A stretch of DNA of 64,000 bases from Candidatus Nitrosothermus koennekei (GTDB lineage: Archaea; Thermoproteota; Nitrososphaeria; Nitrososphaerales; Nitrosocaldaceae), in contig JACAFH010000005.1 in assembly GCA_013538715.1 (NCBI GenBank), positions 1 to 64,000 of the forward strand, read 5' to 3'. Position numbers and translations under genes: made by a program. Shown piece by piece: positions 43,874 through 53,627 of the stretch; within the stretch, counting starts at the first letter, position 1; every line of letters begins with the position of its first letter. A model generated the notes under the pieces. That model did no database searches. It saw only the letters and a list, made by a program, of their open reading frames with translations, and was not told where the DNA came from.

Positions 43874-46108
43874 TTGCTAAGAATAATTGTAGAAGGAAGA
43901 GTTCAGGGTATAGGTTTTAGACCTTTTGTATATAAAATTGCTAAAGAGAATAATTTGAATGGCTATGTAAGAAATATGAGTAATGGCACAGTTGAGATAG
44001 TTATAGAGGGAGATGAGTCTAACATCAAGAATTTCATTATGGCATTAAAAGATAAGAGTCCAAAGTTAAGTGTCTATAATGCAATAAAAATTGAGGAACT
44101 TCAAGATCATGGCTTTGATAAATTCTCTATCATAGAGAGTGGAGATAGTTCGTCATCAAAAGAGTTCTCTATAGCACCTGATCTATCTATATGTGATGAA
44201 TGTATTAAAGAGATGTTTAATGCTAGTAATAGAAGATATGCCTACTTCTTTATAACATGCACAAACTGTGGACCTAGATTTACTATGATTGAAGCTTTAC
44301 CTTATGATAGAATAAGAACAAGCATGAACGAGTTTGCAATGTGTAAAGAGTGTTATAAGGAATATAGTGATGTATATGATAGAAGGTTTCATGCAGAGAG
44401 TATAGCGTGTAAAGAGTGTGGTCCTAAACTAACCCTAATGGGTAGGGATGGTAAGATAATAGATGGAGATCCTATAGTGAATACAGCAGAATTGATAGAT
44501 AAAGGATATATAATTGCAATTAAGGGTATAGGAGGATTTCATATAGCTGTATCTGCTATAGATTCTAGTGCAATAGCAAGACTAAGGAAAGGTAAAGATA
44601 GAGATGCAAAACCTTTTGCAGTAATGGCTAAAGATGTTAATACTATTAAAGAGTTTGCAATTGTTAATGAATTAGAAGAAGAGGTTCTTACATCATATAT
44701 AAAACCCATAGTTATATTAAGGAAGAGTGAATCATATTATCTCTCTCCATTAATATCAGAACTCCATACAGTAGGAGTCATGCTTCCTTATACAGGCTTA
44801 CATTATCTCTTATTTGATAAATTAAGGAGTAAAGTAATTGTCATGACAAGTGCTAATCTTTATGGTCCAATAATGATTGATGAGGATAGTGTAAGAAAGT
44901 TATATTTCGTAGATTACATACTCTCTCATAATAGAAGAATAGTAAATAGGTGTGATGATTCAGTAGTTAAGGTTAATGATGATTATGTTTCAATTATAAG
45001 AAGATCTAGAGGATATACTCCATTACCTATAGAGGTCAATGAATATGCAGAAGAGCCTATACTAGCTATTGGTGCTCATATGAATCTTACAGTATCATTA
45101 TATTATAAGAATAAGATATTTGTATCTCAACATATAGGGGATATGGATAATATCGAGAATTATATGAATCTAAATGATACAATTCGTTATATGTGTAATA
45201 TTCTTAATATCAAACCAAAGATAATAGCGTGTGATATGCACCCATCTTTACCAACTAACAGAGTTGTAGATGACTTTGCAAGAGAGTTTAGTGCTAGAAT
45301 AGTAAAGGTACAGCATCATAATGCACATCTATCAACACTCATGTTAGAGAGTGAGGAAGAGATGATAGGAATAATATGCGATGGAGTAGGTTATGGATAT
45401 GATGGTAACATCTGGGGAGGAGAGATAATTCTTAGCGATGGATTCAAGAGGATTGCACATCTCTCTGAGCAACCTATGATTGGCGGAGATCTAGCAACTA
45501 TCTATCCATATAGAATGGTTGCTTCTATTTTGTATGATGTACCAGAAGTATATGAGTATTTAAGTAAAAGATGCAATGCTAAAGAGATCGACATGATAAT
45601 CTCAAAGGTAAGAAGAGGTTCATATATAAAGACAAGTAGCATGGGAAGGGTATTAGATACTGCAGCATATATCTTAGAGATAGTTGAGAAGAATAGATAT
45701 GAGGGAGAGGCCGCGATGATGTTAGAAGCAGTAGCAATTAATGGTAACGATCTATTAAGATTAGAGCCCAAAATAGATGATAATAAATTGGATACTAGAT
45801 ACATATTAGAGCAAGTATTCTATAATAAGGGTAGAATAGCAAGAAAAGATCTAGCATACTCTGTACACTCATATTTAGCAAGAGGGTTATCATATCTAGC
45901 AATCTTTCATGCAAAACAGTATGGTATAGAGAGGATAGGATTCTCTGGGGGAGTAGCATATAATAGCATAATAACAACTATATTAAAGAGAGAGATTGAA
46001 AAGAGAGGATTATCCATGATTTATAATACTAGAGTTCCTGCAGGAGATGCTGGATTATCTATAGGACAAGCATATTATGCAAACAATAATAAACATTTGC
46101 TCTTCTAA
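43874..46108 (+). CDS. hypF: Carbamoyltransferase HypF
   Basis: 744 aa, TTG start. Domains in order: acylphosphatase (VEGRVQGIGFRPFVYKIA, 6-23), two zinc fingers (CDECIKE...CTNCGPRF, CKECYKE...CKECGPK), YrdC-like domain (IAIKGIGGFHIAVSA, RRSRGYTPLPIEV), and Kae1-like domain (VQHHNAHLSTLMLE, SGGVAYNSII). It makes thiocarbamate on HypE, the source of the cyanide ligands of the nickel-iron site. Other hyp genes are not in the window. It runs away from the hydrogenase operon it serves. Confidence 0.93.
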   Translation: MLRIIVEGRVQGIGFRPFVYKIAKENNLNGYVRNMSNGTVEIVIEGDESNIKNFIMALKDKSPKLSVYNAIKIEELQDHGFDKFSIIESGDSSSSKEFSIAPDLSICDECIKEMFNASNRRYAYFFITCTNCGPRFTMIEALPYDRIRTSMNEFAMCKECYKEYSDVYDRRFHAESIACKECGPKLTLMGRDGKIIDGDPIVNTAELIDKGYIIAIKGIGGFHIAVSAIDSSAIARLRKGKDRDAKPFAVMAKDVNTIKEFAIVNELEEEVLTSYIKPIVILRKSESYYLSPLISELHTVGVMLPYTGLHYLLFDKLRSKVIVMTSANLYGPIMIDEDSVRKLYFVDYILSHNRRIVNRCDDSVVKVNDDYVSIIRRSRGYTPLPIEVNEYAEEPILAIGAHMNLTVSLYYKNKIFVSQHIGDMDNIENYMNLNDTIRYMCNILNIKPKIIACDMHPSLPTNRVVDDFAREFSARIVKVQHHNAHLSTLMLESEEEMIGIICDGVGYGYDGNIWGGEIILSDGFKRIAHLSEQPMIGGDLATIYPYRMVASILYDVPEVYEYLSKRCNAKEIDMIISKVRRGSYIKTSSMGRVLDTAAYILEIVEKNRYEGEAAMMLEAVAINGNDLLRLEPKIDDNKLDTRYILEQVFYNKGRIARKDLAYSVHSYLARGLSYLAIFHAKQYGIERIGFSGGVAYNSIITTILKREIEKRGLSMIYNTRVPAGDAGLSIGQAYYANNNKHLLF

Positions 46109-47423
46109 TGATAGTGTGCTAGAACGTTATATTAATGAATATAAAGCAAGAACTAAAAGATCAAGAGAATTATTTGATAATGCAAAGATGGTATTCGCTG
46201 GTGGAGTTAGTCATAATATAAGATATTTTAAACCATATCCATTCTTTACTACTAAAGCAGAAGGTAAGTATCTACATGATGTAGATGGCAATGTATATAT
46301 AGATTATTGGATGGGTCACTGGAGTCTCATTCTAGGTCACTCGCATCCTTTTGTAGCAGAGAGAGTGATTGAGCAAGCATCAAATGGTTTCATTTATGGT
46401 ACAGTAAATAAGATTAGTTTAGAATTAGCATCTATTATAACTAAACTAATACCAAGGATAGAGATGTTACGATTTGCAAATACTGGAGCAGAGGCTACTA
46501 TGTATGCTATTAGATTAGCAAGGGCATATACAAAGAAGAGAGTAGTAGCAAAGATAGAAGGAGGTTGGCATGGTTTCAATACAGAATTGTTACATTCTGT
46601 AAACTATCCATTTGGTAACGAAGGTTTAGGATTGATAGATGATAAATATCTTATAAGCATACCATTTAACGATCTATCCTCAATAGATATACTTGATAAG
46701 GTTAAAGATGATTTAGCATGTATAATAGTTGAACCTTTTATGGGTGGTGCTGGTGCCATAGTAGGAGATAAGGGGTATCTAAAGGGATTAGAAGAGTATA
46801 GTAAGAAGAATAATGCTCTCTTTATATTAGATGAGATAGTAACAGCGTTTAGGTTCAAATGCTCATCTATGCATGATATTCTGGGTTTAGAACCAGATCT
46901 AATTACACTTGGTAAGATAATAGGAGGGGGGTTACCTATTGGTGCAATCGGAGGTAAGAAGGAGATAATATCATTAGCATCGCCAGAATTTAAAAAGGAT
47001 GAGAGGTGCAATATTGGTGGGGGAACGTTCTCTGCCAATCCATTAACTATGACGGCAGGATTAGCAACGCTTGAATACCTTAAGAATCATACTTATCTAT
47101 ATGATGAATTGAATAGACTTGGTGATATTGCTAGAAGGGAGATAGATAAGGTTATGAGGAGTTATAGTGTAAAGACTTGCACAACTGGTTTAGGTTCGCT
47201 CTTCTTAACTCACTTCTTAAATGATAATGATGAGGTAAGGAATGCTAGAGATGCTTCTCTATGTAATATAGAGTTACAGAAATTATATCATTTAGCATTG
47301 ATGGTTCATGGAATATTCTTTCTGCCAAGTAAGCTTGGTGCTATCTCTATAATGCATAATGAGAATGATATAAAACAATTGATTGAAGTAACTGAAAAGA
47401 TCGCATCTGAGATTCATTTATAA
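46077..47423 (+). CDS. Glutamate-1-semialdehyde aminomutase-like class III aminotransferase
   Basis: 448 aa (435 aa if the GTG at 46116 is used, which removes the overlap with hypF). ARTKRSRELFDNAKMVFAGG start, FANTGAEATMYAIRLARAYT, GGWHGF, EPFMGGAG, LDEIVTAFRF and PLP Lys in LGKIIGGGLPIGAIGG are class III aminotransferase motifs closest to HemL. GSA aminomutase makes 5-aminolevulinate for haem or B12, but paralogues act on other substrates, and the RF-x-CSSMHDI stretch differs from the usual. A role in cobalamin supply is possible. Confidence 0.78.
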   Translation: MQTIINICSSNDSVLERYINEYKARTKRSRELFDNAKMVFAGGVSHNIRYFKPYPFFTTKAEGKYLHDVDGNVYIDYWMGHWSLILGHSHPFVAERVIEQASNGFIYGTVNKISLELASIITKLIPRIEMLRFANTGAEATMYAIRLARAYTKKRVVAKIEGGWHGFNTELLHSVNYPFGNEGLGLIDDKYLISIPFNDLSSIDILDKVKDDLACIIVEPFMGGAGAIVGDKGYLKGLEEYSKKNNALFILDEIVTAFRFKCSSMHDILGLEPDLITLGKIIGGGLPIGAIGGKKEIISLASPEFKKDERCNIGGGTFSANPLTMTAGLATLEYLKNHTYLYDELNRLGDIARREIDKVMRSYSVKTCTTGLGSLFLTHFLNDNDEVRNARDASLCNIELQKLYHLALMVHGIFFLPSKLGAISIMHNENDIKQLIEVTEKIASEIHL

Positions 47424-47578
47424 TCGTTAAGCACGTCTTTATATCTCTCATCAGTATATGCTAATATCCTAACGTATTCTCCATAGGTAACGTCTAGCAA
47501 ACAATTCTTACAACATACTCTTGAGAAGTTATCCTCTAAGATAGCTATAGATTTACATCTAGGGCATCTTACATGCAT
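47414..47578 (-). CDS. 54-aa zinc-ribbon protein
   Basis: Begins MHVRCPRCKSIAILEDNFSR and continues CCKNC, so CPRC and C(C)KNC form one zinc ribbon (residues 5-8 and 22-26). The rest (EYVRILAYTDERYKDVL) is a helix. It ends ten bases inside the 3' end of the aminotransferase gene on the other strand. Archaeal genomes carry many such small ribbons of unknown role; a transcription or RNA-binding function is possible. It lies 46 bases downstream of the herA stop on the same strand. Confidence 0.65.
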   Translation of the reverse strand: MHVRCPRCKSIAILEDNFSRVCCKNCLLDVTYGEYVRILAYTDERYKDVLNDYK

Positions 47579-47624
47579 ATAATATATTTGACAATCATAC
47601 TTAATAAATATTAGTTCTAAGAAT

Positions 47625-49097
47625 TTATATAATCATCTCATCATAACTCTCTTCTCTCTTTTTGCTCCATTCATTTACTGCATCAATATCTGATCCTCCT
47701 AATTTCTCATTTACCTTTTCTATCTTTACTAATGATGGAATAGTTATCCATTGACCAGTTAAGAGCATCTCTCCAGGATTTAATGATGGCAAATGCTCTA
47801 ATAACTCATTTGGTATATTCTCTGTAACTTCAAATATGTAGTGTTGATCATTTGGTTGTATTATTCTTGAGATAGCTAACGAACCCATCTGACTCAATAC
47901 ATCTTGATTTATCTTACGTGGACGCTGACTTATTATTATTAATCCAACACCAAATTTTCTACCCTCCCTCGCAATCTTTGATATTATCTCTGCTGCCTCG
48001 TTTTTATCATTCTTATCAGAAGGTATAAAGGCGTGAGCCTCTTCAATAGCTATTAAAACAGGGGCTGATAGTCTTCCACTACGTCTCTTCCTATCATTTA
48101 ATATCCTCTTTAGATAATGTGAGATTACTATTATAGCCTGTCTCTCATTAAGATCGGTCATATCTATTATATTGGTCTTATTCTCTCGTATCTGATCTAA
48201 AGTATCTTCAATATCTTCGTCAAATATACTTTGTAGATTTTCTTGTGCCATTCTTATTATCTCCCCTACTCTAACTGTAACGTCATTTTTTTCATCTGTA
48301 TTTAATTCTCTTAATAATCTACTCCATATATCGTCTTTCTCTTCTCTATTCTCTTTTACCTTTCTAAATGCTTCACTTAGAGTCGTTCTCTGCCTATCAG
48401 CATTCTCTCTTATACCTATCATATCAGCAAATTCATCTGATGTAAGATGATATGGATTTATATGCGGATTTATAGCATGTATATTTCTCTTATTATCTTC
48501 ATATCTATACTCCCCATGATAATCAAACAATATCATTGTACCATTGATATCTGCTAAACGATCTATAATCAATGCTAAAAAGTTTGATTTTCCACTCCCA
48601 GTTGTTGCTAATATTGCTAGATGTCTAGATGCCACTTTATTTATATTAACATACACATCTGTAGTTCCTCTAAGAAGGTTACCTACTCTTATCCATTCTT
48701 TACCATCCTTTATGAATATCTTCTTTAAGATCTCTTCATTAGCGTTATAGATCTCTGTTCCTGGATCTGGAGGAAGAGAAGGCATAGTCCTTTTATTATT
48801 CTCAAAGTCATCTACAAGCCCTAAAACATTGATTGATGCTACCATGCATTTATCTCTCTCATTCTTACCTGCTATCATCTTTGCCTCTATGGCTGCATGG
48901 TAATTTGTTATCTTCTCGTCATTAAATAATTTGCTATTAACTCTACTATCTTTAACAAATCCTAATGCTTTACCTTCTGGTGTCTCAAATGTAACCAATT
49001 CACCTATCCTTATACTCCTCTCTGCTATAAACTCGAATTCGTAAGGTTTTGCTGCATTTATAACCATACCTAATGGTTTATTATCTCTAATACTCAA
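47625..49097 (-). CDS. herA: DNA-translocating ATPase HerA
   Basis: 490 aa. N-terminal HAS barrel (GMVINAAKPYEFEFIAERSI), Walker A AILATTGSGKSNFLALII (residues about 163-180), Walker B PVLIAIEEAHAFIP, sensor IIISQRPRKINQDVLSQ and Arg-finger region AISRI. HerA hexamers drive NurA in end resection with Mre11-Rad50. Mre11 and Rad50 are not in the window. Overlaps nurA by 11 bases, the standard archaeal pair. Confidence 0.94.
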   Translation of the reverse strand: MSIRDNKPLGMVINAAKPYEFEFIAERSIRIGELVTFETPEGKALGFVKDSRVNSKLFNDEKITNYHAAIEAKMIAGKNERDKCMVASINVLGLVDDFENNKRTMPSLPPDPGTEIYNANEEILKKIFIKDGKEWIRVGNLLRGTTDVYVNINKVASRHLAILATTGSGKSNFLALIIDRLADINGTMILFDYHGEYRYEDNKRNIHAINPHINPYHLTSDEFADMIGIRENADRQRTTLSEAFRKVKENREEKDDIWSRLLRELNTDEKNDVTVRVGEIIRMAQENLQSIFDEDIEDTLDQIRENKTNIIDMTDLNERQAIIVISHYLKRILNDRKRRSGRLSAPVLIAIEEAHAFIPSDKNDKNEAAEIISKIAREGRKFGVGLIIISQRPRKINQDVLSQMGSLAISRIIQPNDQHYIFEVTENIPNELLEHLPSLNPGEMLLTGQWITIPSLVKIEKVNEKLGGSDIDAVNEWSKKREESYDEMII

Positions 49098-49971
49098 GCA
49101 CTTCTCTACCTCCTATCTCAATCTCTAATCCCAATATACTCTCTATGGTCCTTATATCATCATTGCTTATCTTACATCTCTCATGTGCTAGATAGAGAAC
49201 GTATGGATATCCATTTATACATTCTTCTTTTATTGATAGTAATCTATCCTCTATTAGATCTTTATCTATATTCATGCCAAACTCTACCTTTAGACATGGA
49301 GTATAATCTGTAAATCTAGCATATACAATAGTAATATCCTTCTTCTTATCATAATAAGGAGATGAATAGCCACTCTTCGTTGTTGCATGATCAAAATAAT
49401 ATATATCAGCAGCGTTACCATTTAATATGTTCCTACTATCGGATCTCTTTGATATAAAGATTATATCATCTCTTCTAAATACACTCCTATCATAAGTATA
49501 AAACTCTATCATCGCTTTCCTTCTATAATCATACATCCTTGCTTGTAATGAACCATCTACTAATATAATATCACATTTATTACTCTCCTTGCTCCCTTTT
49601 ATTAACTCATGTTCAAACTCCATCCCTTTACTCTCAAGAGCAATTGCAGGATTATATATTATCTTACCACTCTCTTCAACTGCTAGTGACTCTATATTAA
49701 TATCATCCTTCTTTCCTAATATAGTCTCATCGCTCATTATAGAGATAGCATCTACAATGTAGAGATAAAAGCCATGATATGGTTTAAGATTCCAACTACT
49801 GTCTATCCCAGCAAGTAATCTATCATCGCCTTTAAATTCATTCTTCTCTTTAAATTCATTCCACCAATCATCTCTTACTTTTCTCTTTATCTTTTCTGTA
49901 GTATCCTTATCAATGAGTTTAAGAATTTCTTCACGTTTGTTTATAGCATGATCATAAACTGACATTAACAT
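49087..49971 (-). CDS. nurA: 5'-3' nuclease NurA
   Basis: 294 aa. GIDSSWNLKPYHGFYLYIVD has the first catalytic Asp, DIILVDGSLQARM the second (typical DGS), and the DHATTKSGYSSPYY and LYLAHERCKIS segments the later motifs. Partner of HerA in recombination; translationally coupled to herA. A plausible start is the ATG at residue 3 (49965). Confidence 0.9.
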   Translation of the reverse strand: MLMSVYDHAINKREEILKLIDKDTTEKIKRKVRDDWWNEFKEKNEFKGDDRLLAGIDSSWNLKPYHGFYLYIVDAISIMSDETILGKKDDINIESLAVEESGKIIYNPAIALESKGMEFEHELIKGSKESNKCDIILVDGSLQARMYDYRRKAMIEFYTYDRSVFRRDDIIFISKRSDSRNILNGNAADIYYFDHATTKSGYSSPYYDKKKDITIVYARFTDYTPCLKVEFGMNIDKDLIEDRLLSIKEECINGYPYVLYLAHERCKISNDDIRTIESILGLEIEIGGREVLEY

Positions 49972-50078
49972 ATAGGTATAATTTATTCTTATTCTAATAA
50001 AGGTTTGTCACATATTAATATTTACTATTCTCAACATATTCTTATAAATATAAAATTATAAATATTAAAAATAGGGTT

Positions 50079-50354
50079 TTAGCCCTTTGTTATATCTATC
50101 TCTATTGTACTTACGTTTCTGCTCTTACCATCTTGAGACTGCATAGTCTCATTACCTATTCTAACATTCTTCACCTTGTAACCCATGTTACTCATCCTCT
50201 TCTCTACTATCTGTGCTACGTCAACAGCCTTTACTATGCTCTTTCCTCTAGCCTTTACTGTTACAAGGTTCTCGTTGGCTAACTGCACTAATGTTGCTGT
50301 AACATATGTCATTACCGGCTTTTTACCAATGAATATAACGTTCGTCGCACTCAT
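50079..50354 (-). CDS. albA: Chromatin protein Alba
   Basis: 91 aa. NVIFIGKKPVMTYVTATLVQ (5-24) with the DNA-contact lysines 11-12, ARGKSIVKAVDVAQIVEKRM and EIDITKG are the Alba signature. It coats DNA and RNA; the lysine is the acetylation target in Sulfolobus. A strong TATA box lies about 30 bases upstream of the ATG. It is likely a highly expressed gene. Confidence 0.96.
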   Translation of the reverse strand: MSATNVIFIGKKPVMTYVTATLVQLANENLVTVKARGKSIVKAVDVAQIVEKRMSNMGYKVKNVRIGNETMQSQDGKSRNVSTIEIDITKG

Positions 50355-50379
50355 ACTCTTTTACATACTTATATGGTAT

Positions 50380-50391
50380 ATATATATTTAA
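50380..50391 (-). promoter_or_regulatory. Alba promoter, TATA-like
   Basis: On the minus strand TTAAATATATAT lies about 26-37 bases before the alba ATG, the expected archaeal TATA position. Confidence 0.5.
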
Positions 50392-50441
50392 TAGAATGTA
50401 TACGATAATCTATTAATAAGATATATGATTCTTAATTATGC

Positions 50442-50765
50442 ATGAAGGTATATTACTATGAAAGGTGCAAGACATGTAAAAATGTCATAGAGAGATTGAA
50501 GAGTGAGGGACAAACTATTGAATTAAGAGAATTCTTTAAGGATAGACTAAGTAAGGAAGAGATTAAAGAATTATTAAGATTAGCAAATATATCTGCTAAA
50601 GACGCATTAAGAAAAAGAGATAAACTATACAAAGAGCTTGAATTAGATAAGAAAGATTATTCTGAAGATGAGTTAATAGATTTAATGTTTAAACATCCTT
50701 CTTTAATAGCTAGACCAATAATATTGAAGGATGGTAAAGCATTCATAAGGGAGATTAAATCATGA
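50442..50765 (+). CDS. ArsC/Spx-family thioredoxin-fold protein
   Basis: 107 aa. YYERCKTCKNVIERL (5-19) has Cys9-x2-Cys12, followed by IELREFFKDRLSKEEI and the PSLIARPIIL motif with the cis-Pro and Arg of the ArsC/Spx/YffB family. It is likely an oxidoreductase using glutaredoxin-like chemistry. True arsenate reductase is only one possibility, since no ars genes are near. Four bases before cysS. Confidence 0.8.
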   Translation: MKVYYYERCKTCKNVIERLKSEGQTIELREFFKDRLSKEEIKELLRLANISAKDALRKRDKLYKELELDKKDYSEDELIDLMFKHPSLIARPIILKDGKAFIREIKS

Positions 50766-50768
50766 TCT

Positions 50769-52148
50769 ATGTTGAGATTATACAATACGTTAAGTAGGAA
50801 AGTAGAAGAGTTAGAGAGAAACGATGTTAATATATACCTATGCGGTGTTACTGTATATGATTATTCCCATCTAGGACATGCGAGAACTATAATAGTATTT
50901 GATACACTACGTAGATACCTAATCTATAAGGGATATAATGTTAGATTTGTACAGAATTTTACTGATATAGATGATAAGATAATAAATGCAGCAAGAGAGA
51001 AGGGTATAAAAGCATCAGAATTAGCATCAAGATTCATAGAACAATACTTTATAGACTTTGATAAACTTAATGTATTAAGAGCAGATAATTACCCAAAAGC
51101 AACTGAGCATATAAATGAGATGATAGAGTTTATTGAGAAGTTAATAGATAAGGGTTATGCATACGTAACAAGCAAAGGTGTGTATTTTGACGTAACAAAA
51201 GATGAAGATTATGGCAAATTATCAAATAAGAATATAAATGAATTGATCGCAGGTGCAAGAGTAGAGATAGATCCTGAGAAGAAGAATCCATTGGATTTTG
51301 CTTTATGGAAGTTTTATGATGAAGAACCTAATTGGAATAGTCCATGGGGTAAAGGTAGACCAGGATGGCATATAGAATGTTCCGCTATGAGCCTAAAGTA
51401 TCTAGAGCGTGTAGATATTCATGGAGGAGGTGAAGATCTCATATTTCCACATCATGAGAATGAGATTGCACAATCTGAATCATATACAAATAAACAATTT
51501 GGGAGGATCTGGATGCATGTAGGAATGCTGACAACTAAAGGAGAGAAGATGAGCAAATCATTAAAGAATATAGAGCCTATTTACAATGTATTAAAGAGAT
51601 ATGGTGCAAATGCTATAAGATTATACTCATTATCATCACATTATAGAAAACAATTAGAGTATAATGATGGGCTGTTAGAACAGGCACTTATTAGATGGAG
51701 AGATATAGAGCATGCTGCTTATGAACTTATATTTGCTGAAGGTGAGAGTGAGTATGATGATGCTATGAAGATTGCAGAGAAGAGCATGAATGAGTTTATA
51801 GATGCAATGAATAATGATCTAGATACCAATAATGCTATTAATTCTCTAACAGAACTTGTTAAGTATATCAATAAACATGCTTCAAACGATACTCTTACTA
51901 AGAGTATAGCAGATGCTGTAAGGAGAGAGTTTAATGACATGATGAACATACTTGGATTAAGGATTGTAACTATTAATGATAATTATGAGATTGAAAGATT
52001 GATAGAAGAGAGGAATAGATTAAGGAAGGAGAAGAGATTTAAAGAGGCTGATATGATTAGAGAAGAGTTAAGGAAGAAAGGTATAGAGCTTATAGATCAT
52101 AAAGGAAGGACTATATGGAAGTGTCTAGATAGAGGTGAATTGTACTAA
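50769..52148 (+). CDS. cysS: Cysteinyl-tRNA synthetase
   Basis: 459 aa. Class Ia: CGVTVYDYSHLGHAR (25-39) with zinc Cys25 and the HIGH variant HLGH (34-37), WHIECSAM, HGGGEDLIFPHHENEIAQSE, and GEKMSKSLKN (KMSKS). Charges tRNA-Cys directly, so the SepRS pathway is not needed. Full length. Its stop overlaps the aRF1 stop region by four bases. Confidence 0.96.
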   Translation: MLRLYNTLSRKVEELERNDVNIYLCGVTVYDYSHLGHARTIIVFDTLRRYLIYKGYNVRFVQNFTDIDDKIINAAREKGIKASELASRFIEQYFIDFDKLNVLRADNYPKATEHINEMIEFIEKLIDKGYAYVTSKGVYFDVTKDEDYGKLSNKNINELIAGARVEIDPEKKNPLDFALWKFYDEEPNWNSPWGKGRPGWHIECSAMSLKYLERVDIHGGGEDLIFPHHENEIAQSESYTNKQFGRIWMHVGMLTTKGEKMSKSLKNIEPIYNVLKRYGANAIRLYSLSSHYRKQLEYNDGLLEQALIRWRDIEHAAYELIFAEGESEYDDAMKIAEKSMNEFIDAMNNDLDTNNAINSLTELVKYINKHASNDTLTKSIADAVRREFNDMMNILGLRIVTINDNYEIERLIEERNRLRKEKRFKEADMIREELRKKGIELIDHKGRTIWKCLDRGELY

Positions 52149-53389
52149 TTAATCTTGTATCTTAATATGGAAGCTATCTTTCCTAAACTATCTAACATCA
52201 TACCATGCTCACTCTTTGATGATATGATTTCTATCTTTGCTCCACTATTAATTGCCAACTCTTCTAGATAATCTATTATATCCTCTTCTTTAATCTCTAT
52301 GTCTTGTGCATTACACACACTACATTGCTTGCTCATCTCTGTTTTTTTCTCTATAGCTTTTGGTAACTCTACTATCTCTTCTCTCTTTGTATTACATCTC
52401 TTACACGTTGCTATTATCCTAACAGTGTTTATGCTATCATTTACAAGAACCAATTCAGCACTCCCTATCTCTAATGCTTTAATAACTGACTTTAATCCAT
52501 ATGTTACTAGTCCTTTTGGAGAGTTTATCTCTTTAAATAACTTCTCAACTAATTTCTTCTCAACTATTAATCTATACTCTTTTAATACATCTTCTGCTTT
52601 CTCCATTGCTTCTCTAACACCTTCTATACCAGAGTATGATGTATCAATAGTTGCCAAGATATTATTCTGTAATCTATAATCAAGATAATTATCCTTAATA
52701 AAAGTCTCCTTTGTAGGACCTGGACCACCTATTATTAACCCTTTAACATTATAAGTGTCTATAAAATATGATTTTGCATGTTCCGCAACTCGATTAAAGT
52801 AGTATGTTAACTCCATATCTCTAAGCCTTTCAAACCTTCTTGCTGACTGTCCTCCAGATCTATGCTTTCCTCCAACTCCAGAATGAAAAGTATCTAATAT
52901 ATCCAATCTATCACCAATTATAACTCCCAATCCTGCTTCTGTACTATCTATTGTTAGTATTCCTATAGCATTTTCCTCTTTTAACATTGATTTAAGTATA
53001 TCTGTATGAAAGTGATCGTCGCATCTGTATAGATAGGTTGTTAATTCTTTAGGAGGAATTATCTCATGTATACGAACCACTTCACTTCCTGGTCCATTTG
53101 TTGGCAACGCACCACAGAATACAACTAATCCAGTCTCTGGTACTTGATTATATAGTTTTAGACGCTGTATTACTCTTGTTAACGCATCCAATACATGATT
53201 TCTAGTTGTATCTGATTTTATGTTTGTTGCAGTTCCATACTCTTCTCTTAAAGATGCTATTACTTCATGTATAGACTTCTTAGGAGGTATATACAATGTG
53301 ATGAGTTCTGTTCCTCGCCCTACTATTTGTGAAAGCTCGTTTATAAGCTTTCTAATCCTATATAATGTAACTGAATCGTACTTGCTCAT
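52145..53389 (-). CDS. prf1: Archaeal peptide chain release factor aRF1
   Basis: 414 aa. TNIKS (55-59) is the stop-codon recognition loop, KHRSGGQSARRFERLRD holds the GGQ motif that triggers peptidyl hydrolysis, and CKRCN with CSVCN form the zinc site of domain 3. Reads all three stop codons. It shows that TAG and TGA should be stops here, which bears on the interrupted element genes. Confidence 0.96.
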   Translation of the reverse strand: MSKYDSVTLYRIRKLINELSQIVGRGTELITLYIPPKKSIHEVIASLREEYGTATNIKSDTTRNHVLDALTRVIQRLKLYNQVPETGLVVFCGALPTNGPGSEVVRIHEIIPPKELTTYLYRCDDHFHTDILKSMLKEENAIGILTIDSTEAGLGVIIGDRLDILDTFHSGVGGKHRSGGQSARRFERLRDMELTYYFNRVAEHAKSYFIDTYNVKGLIIGGPGPTKETFIKDNYLDYRLQNNILATIDTSYSGIEGVREAMEKAEDVLKEYRLIVEKKLVEKLFKEINSPKGLVTYGLKSVIKALEIGSAELVLVNDSINTVRIIATCKRCNTKREEIVELPKAIEKKTEMSKQCSVCNAQDIEIKEEDIIDYLEELAINSGAKIEIISSKSEHGMMLDSLGKIASILRYKIN

Positions 53390-53627
53390 TACACAATTGA
53401 TTGATTAATGAATATAAATATTATTAGACTTCATCTATAATGATAAATAGCATGTGGTGATATAATGCTCTATTGTCATTAATATAAATTATACATTAGA
53501 TTAATTGTAAGAATGTATAATAAGAGCTGATATATTGCTCATAATATTTAGTTTATTACTGTAATTGAAATATATTAAATAAAAGCTCTTAATAACAGAT
53601 TATAATTACAGAAATAATGATAGCTCT

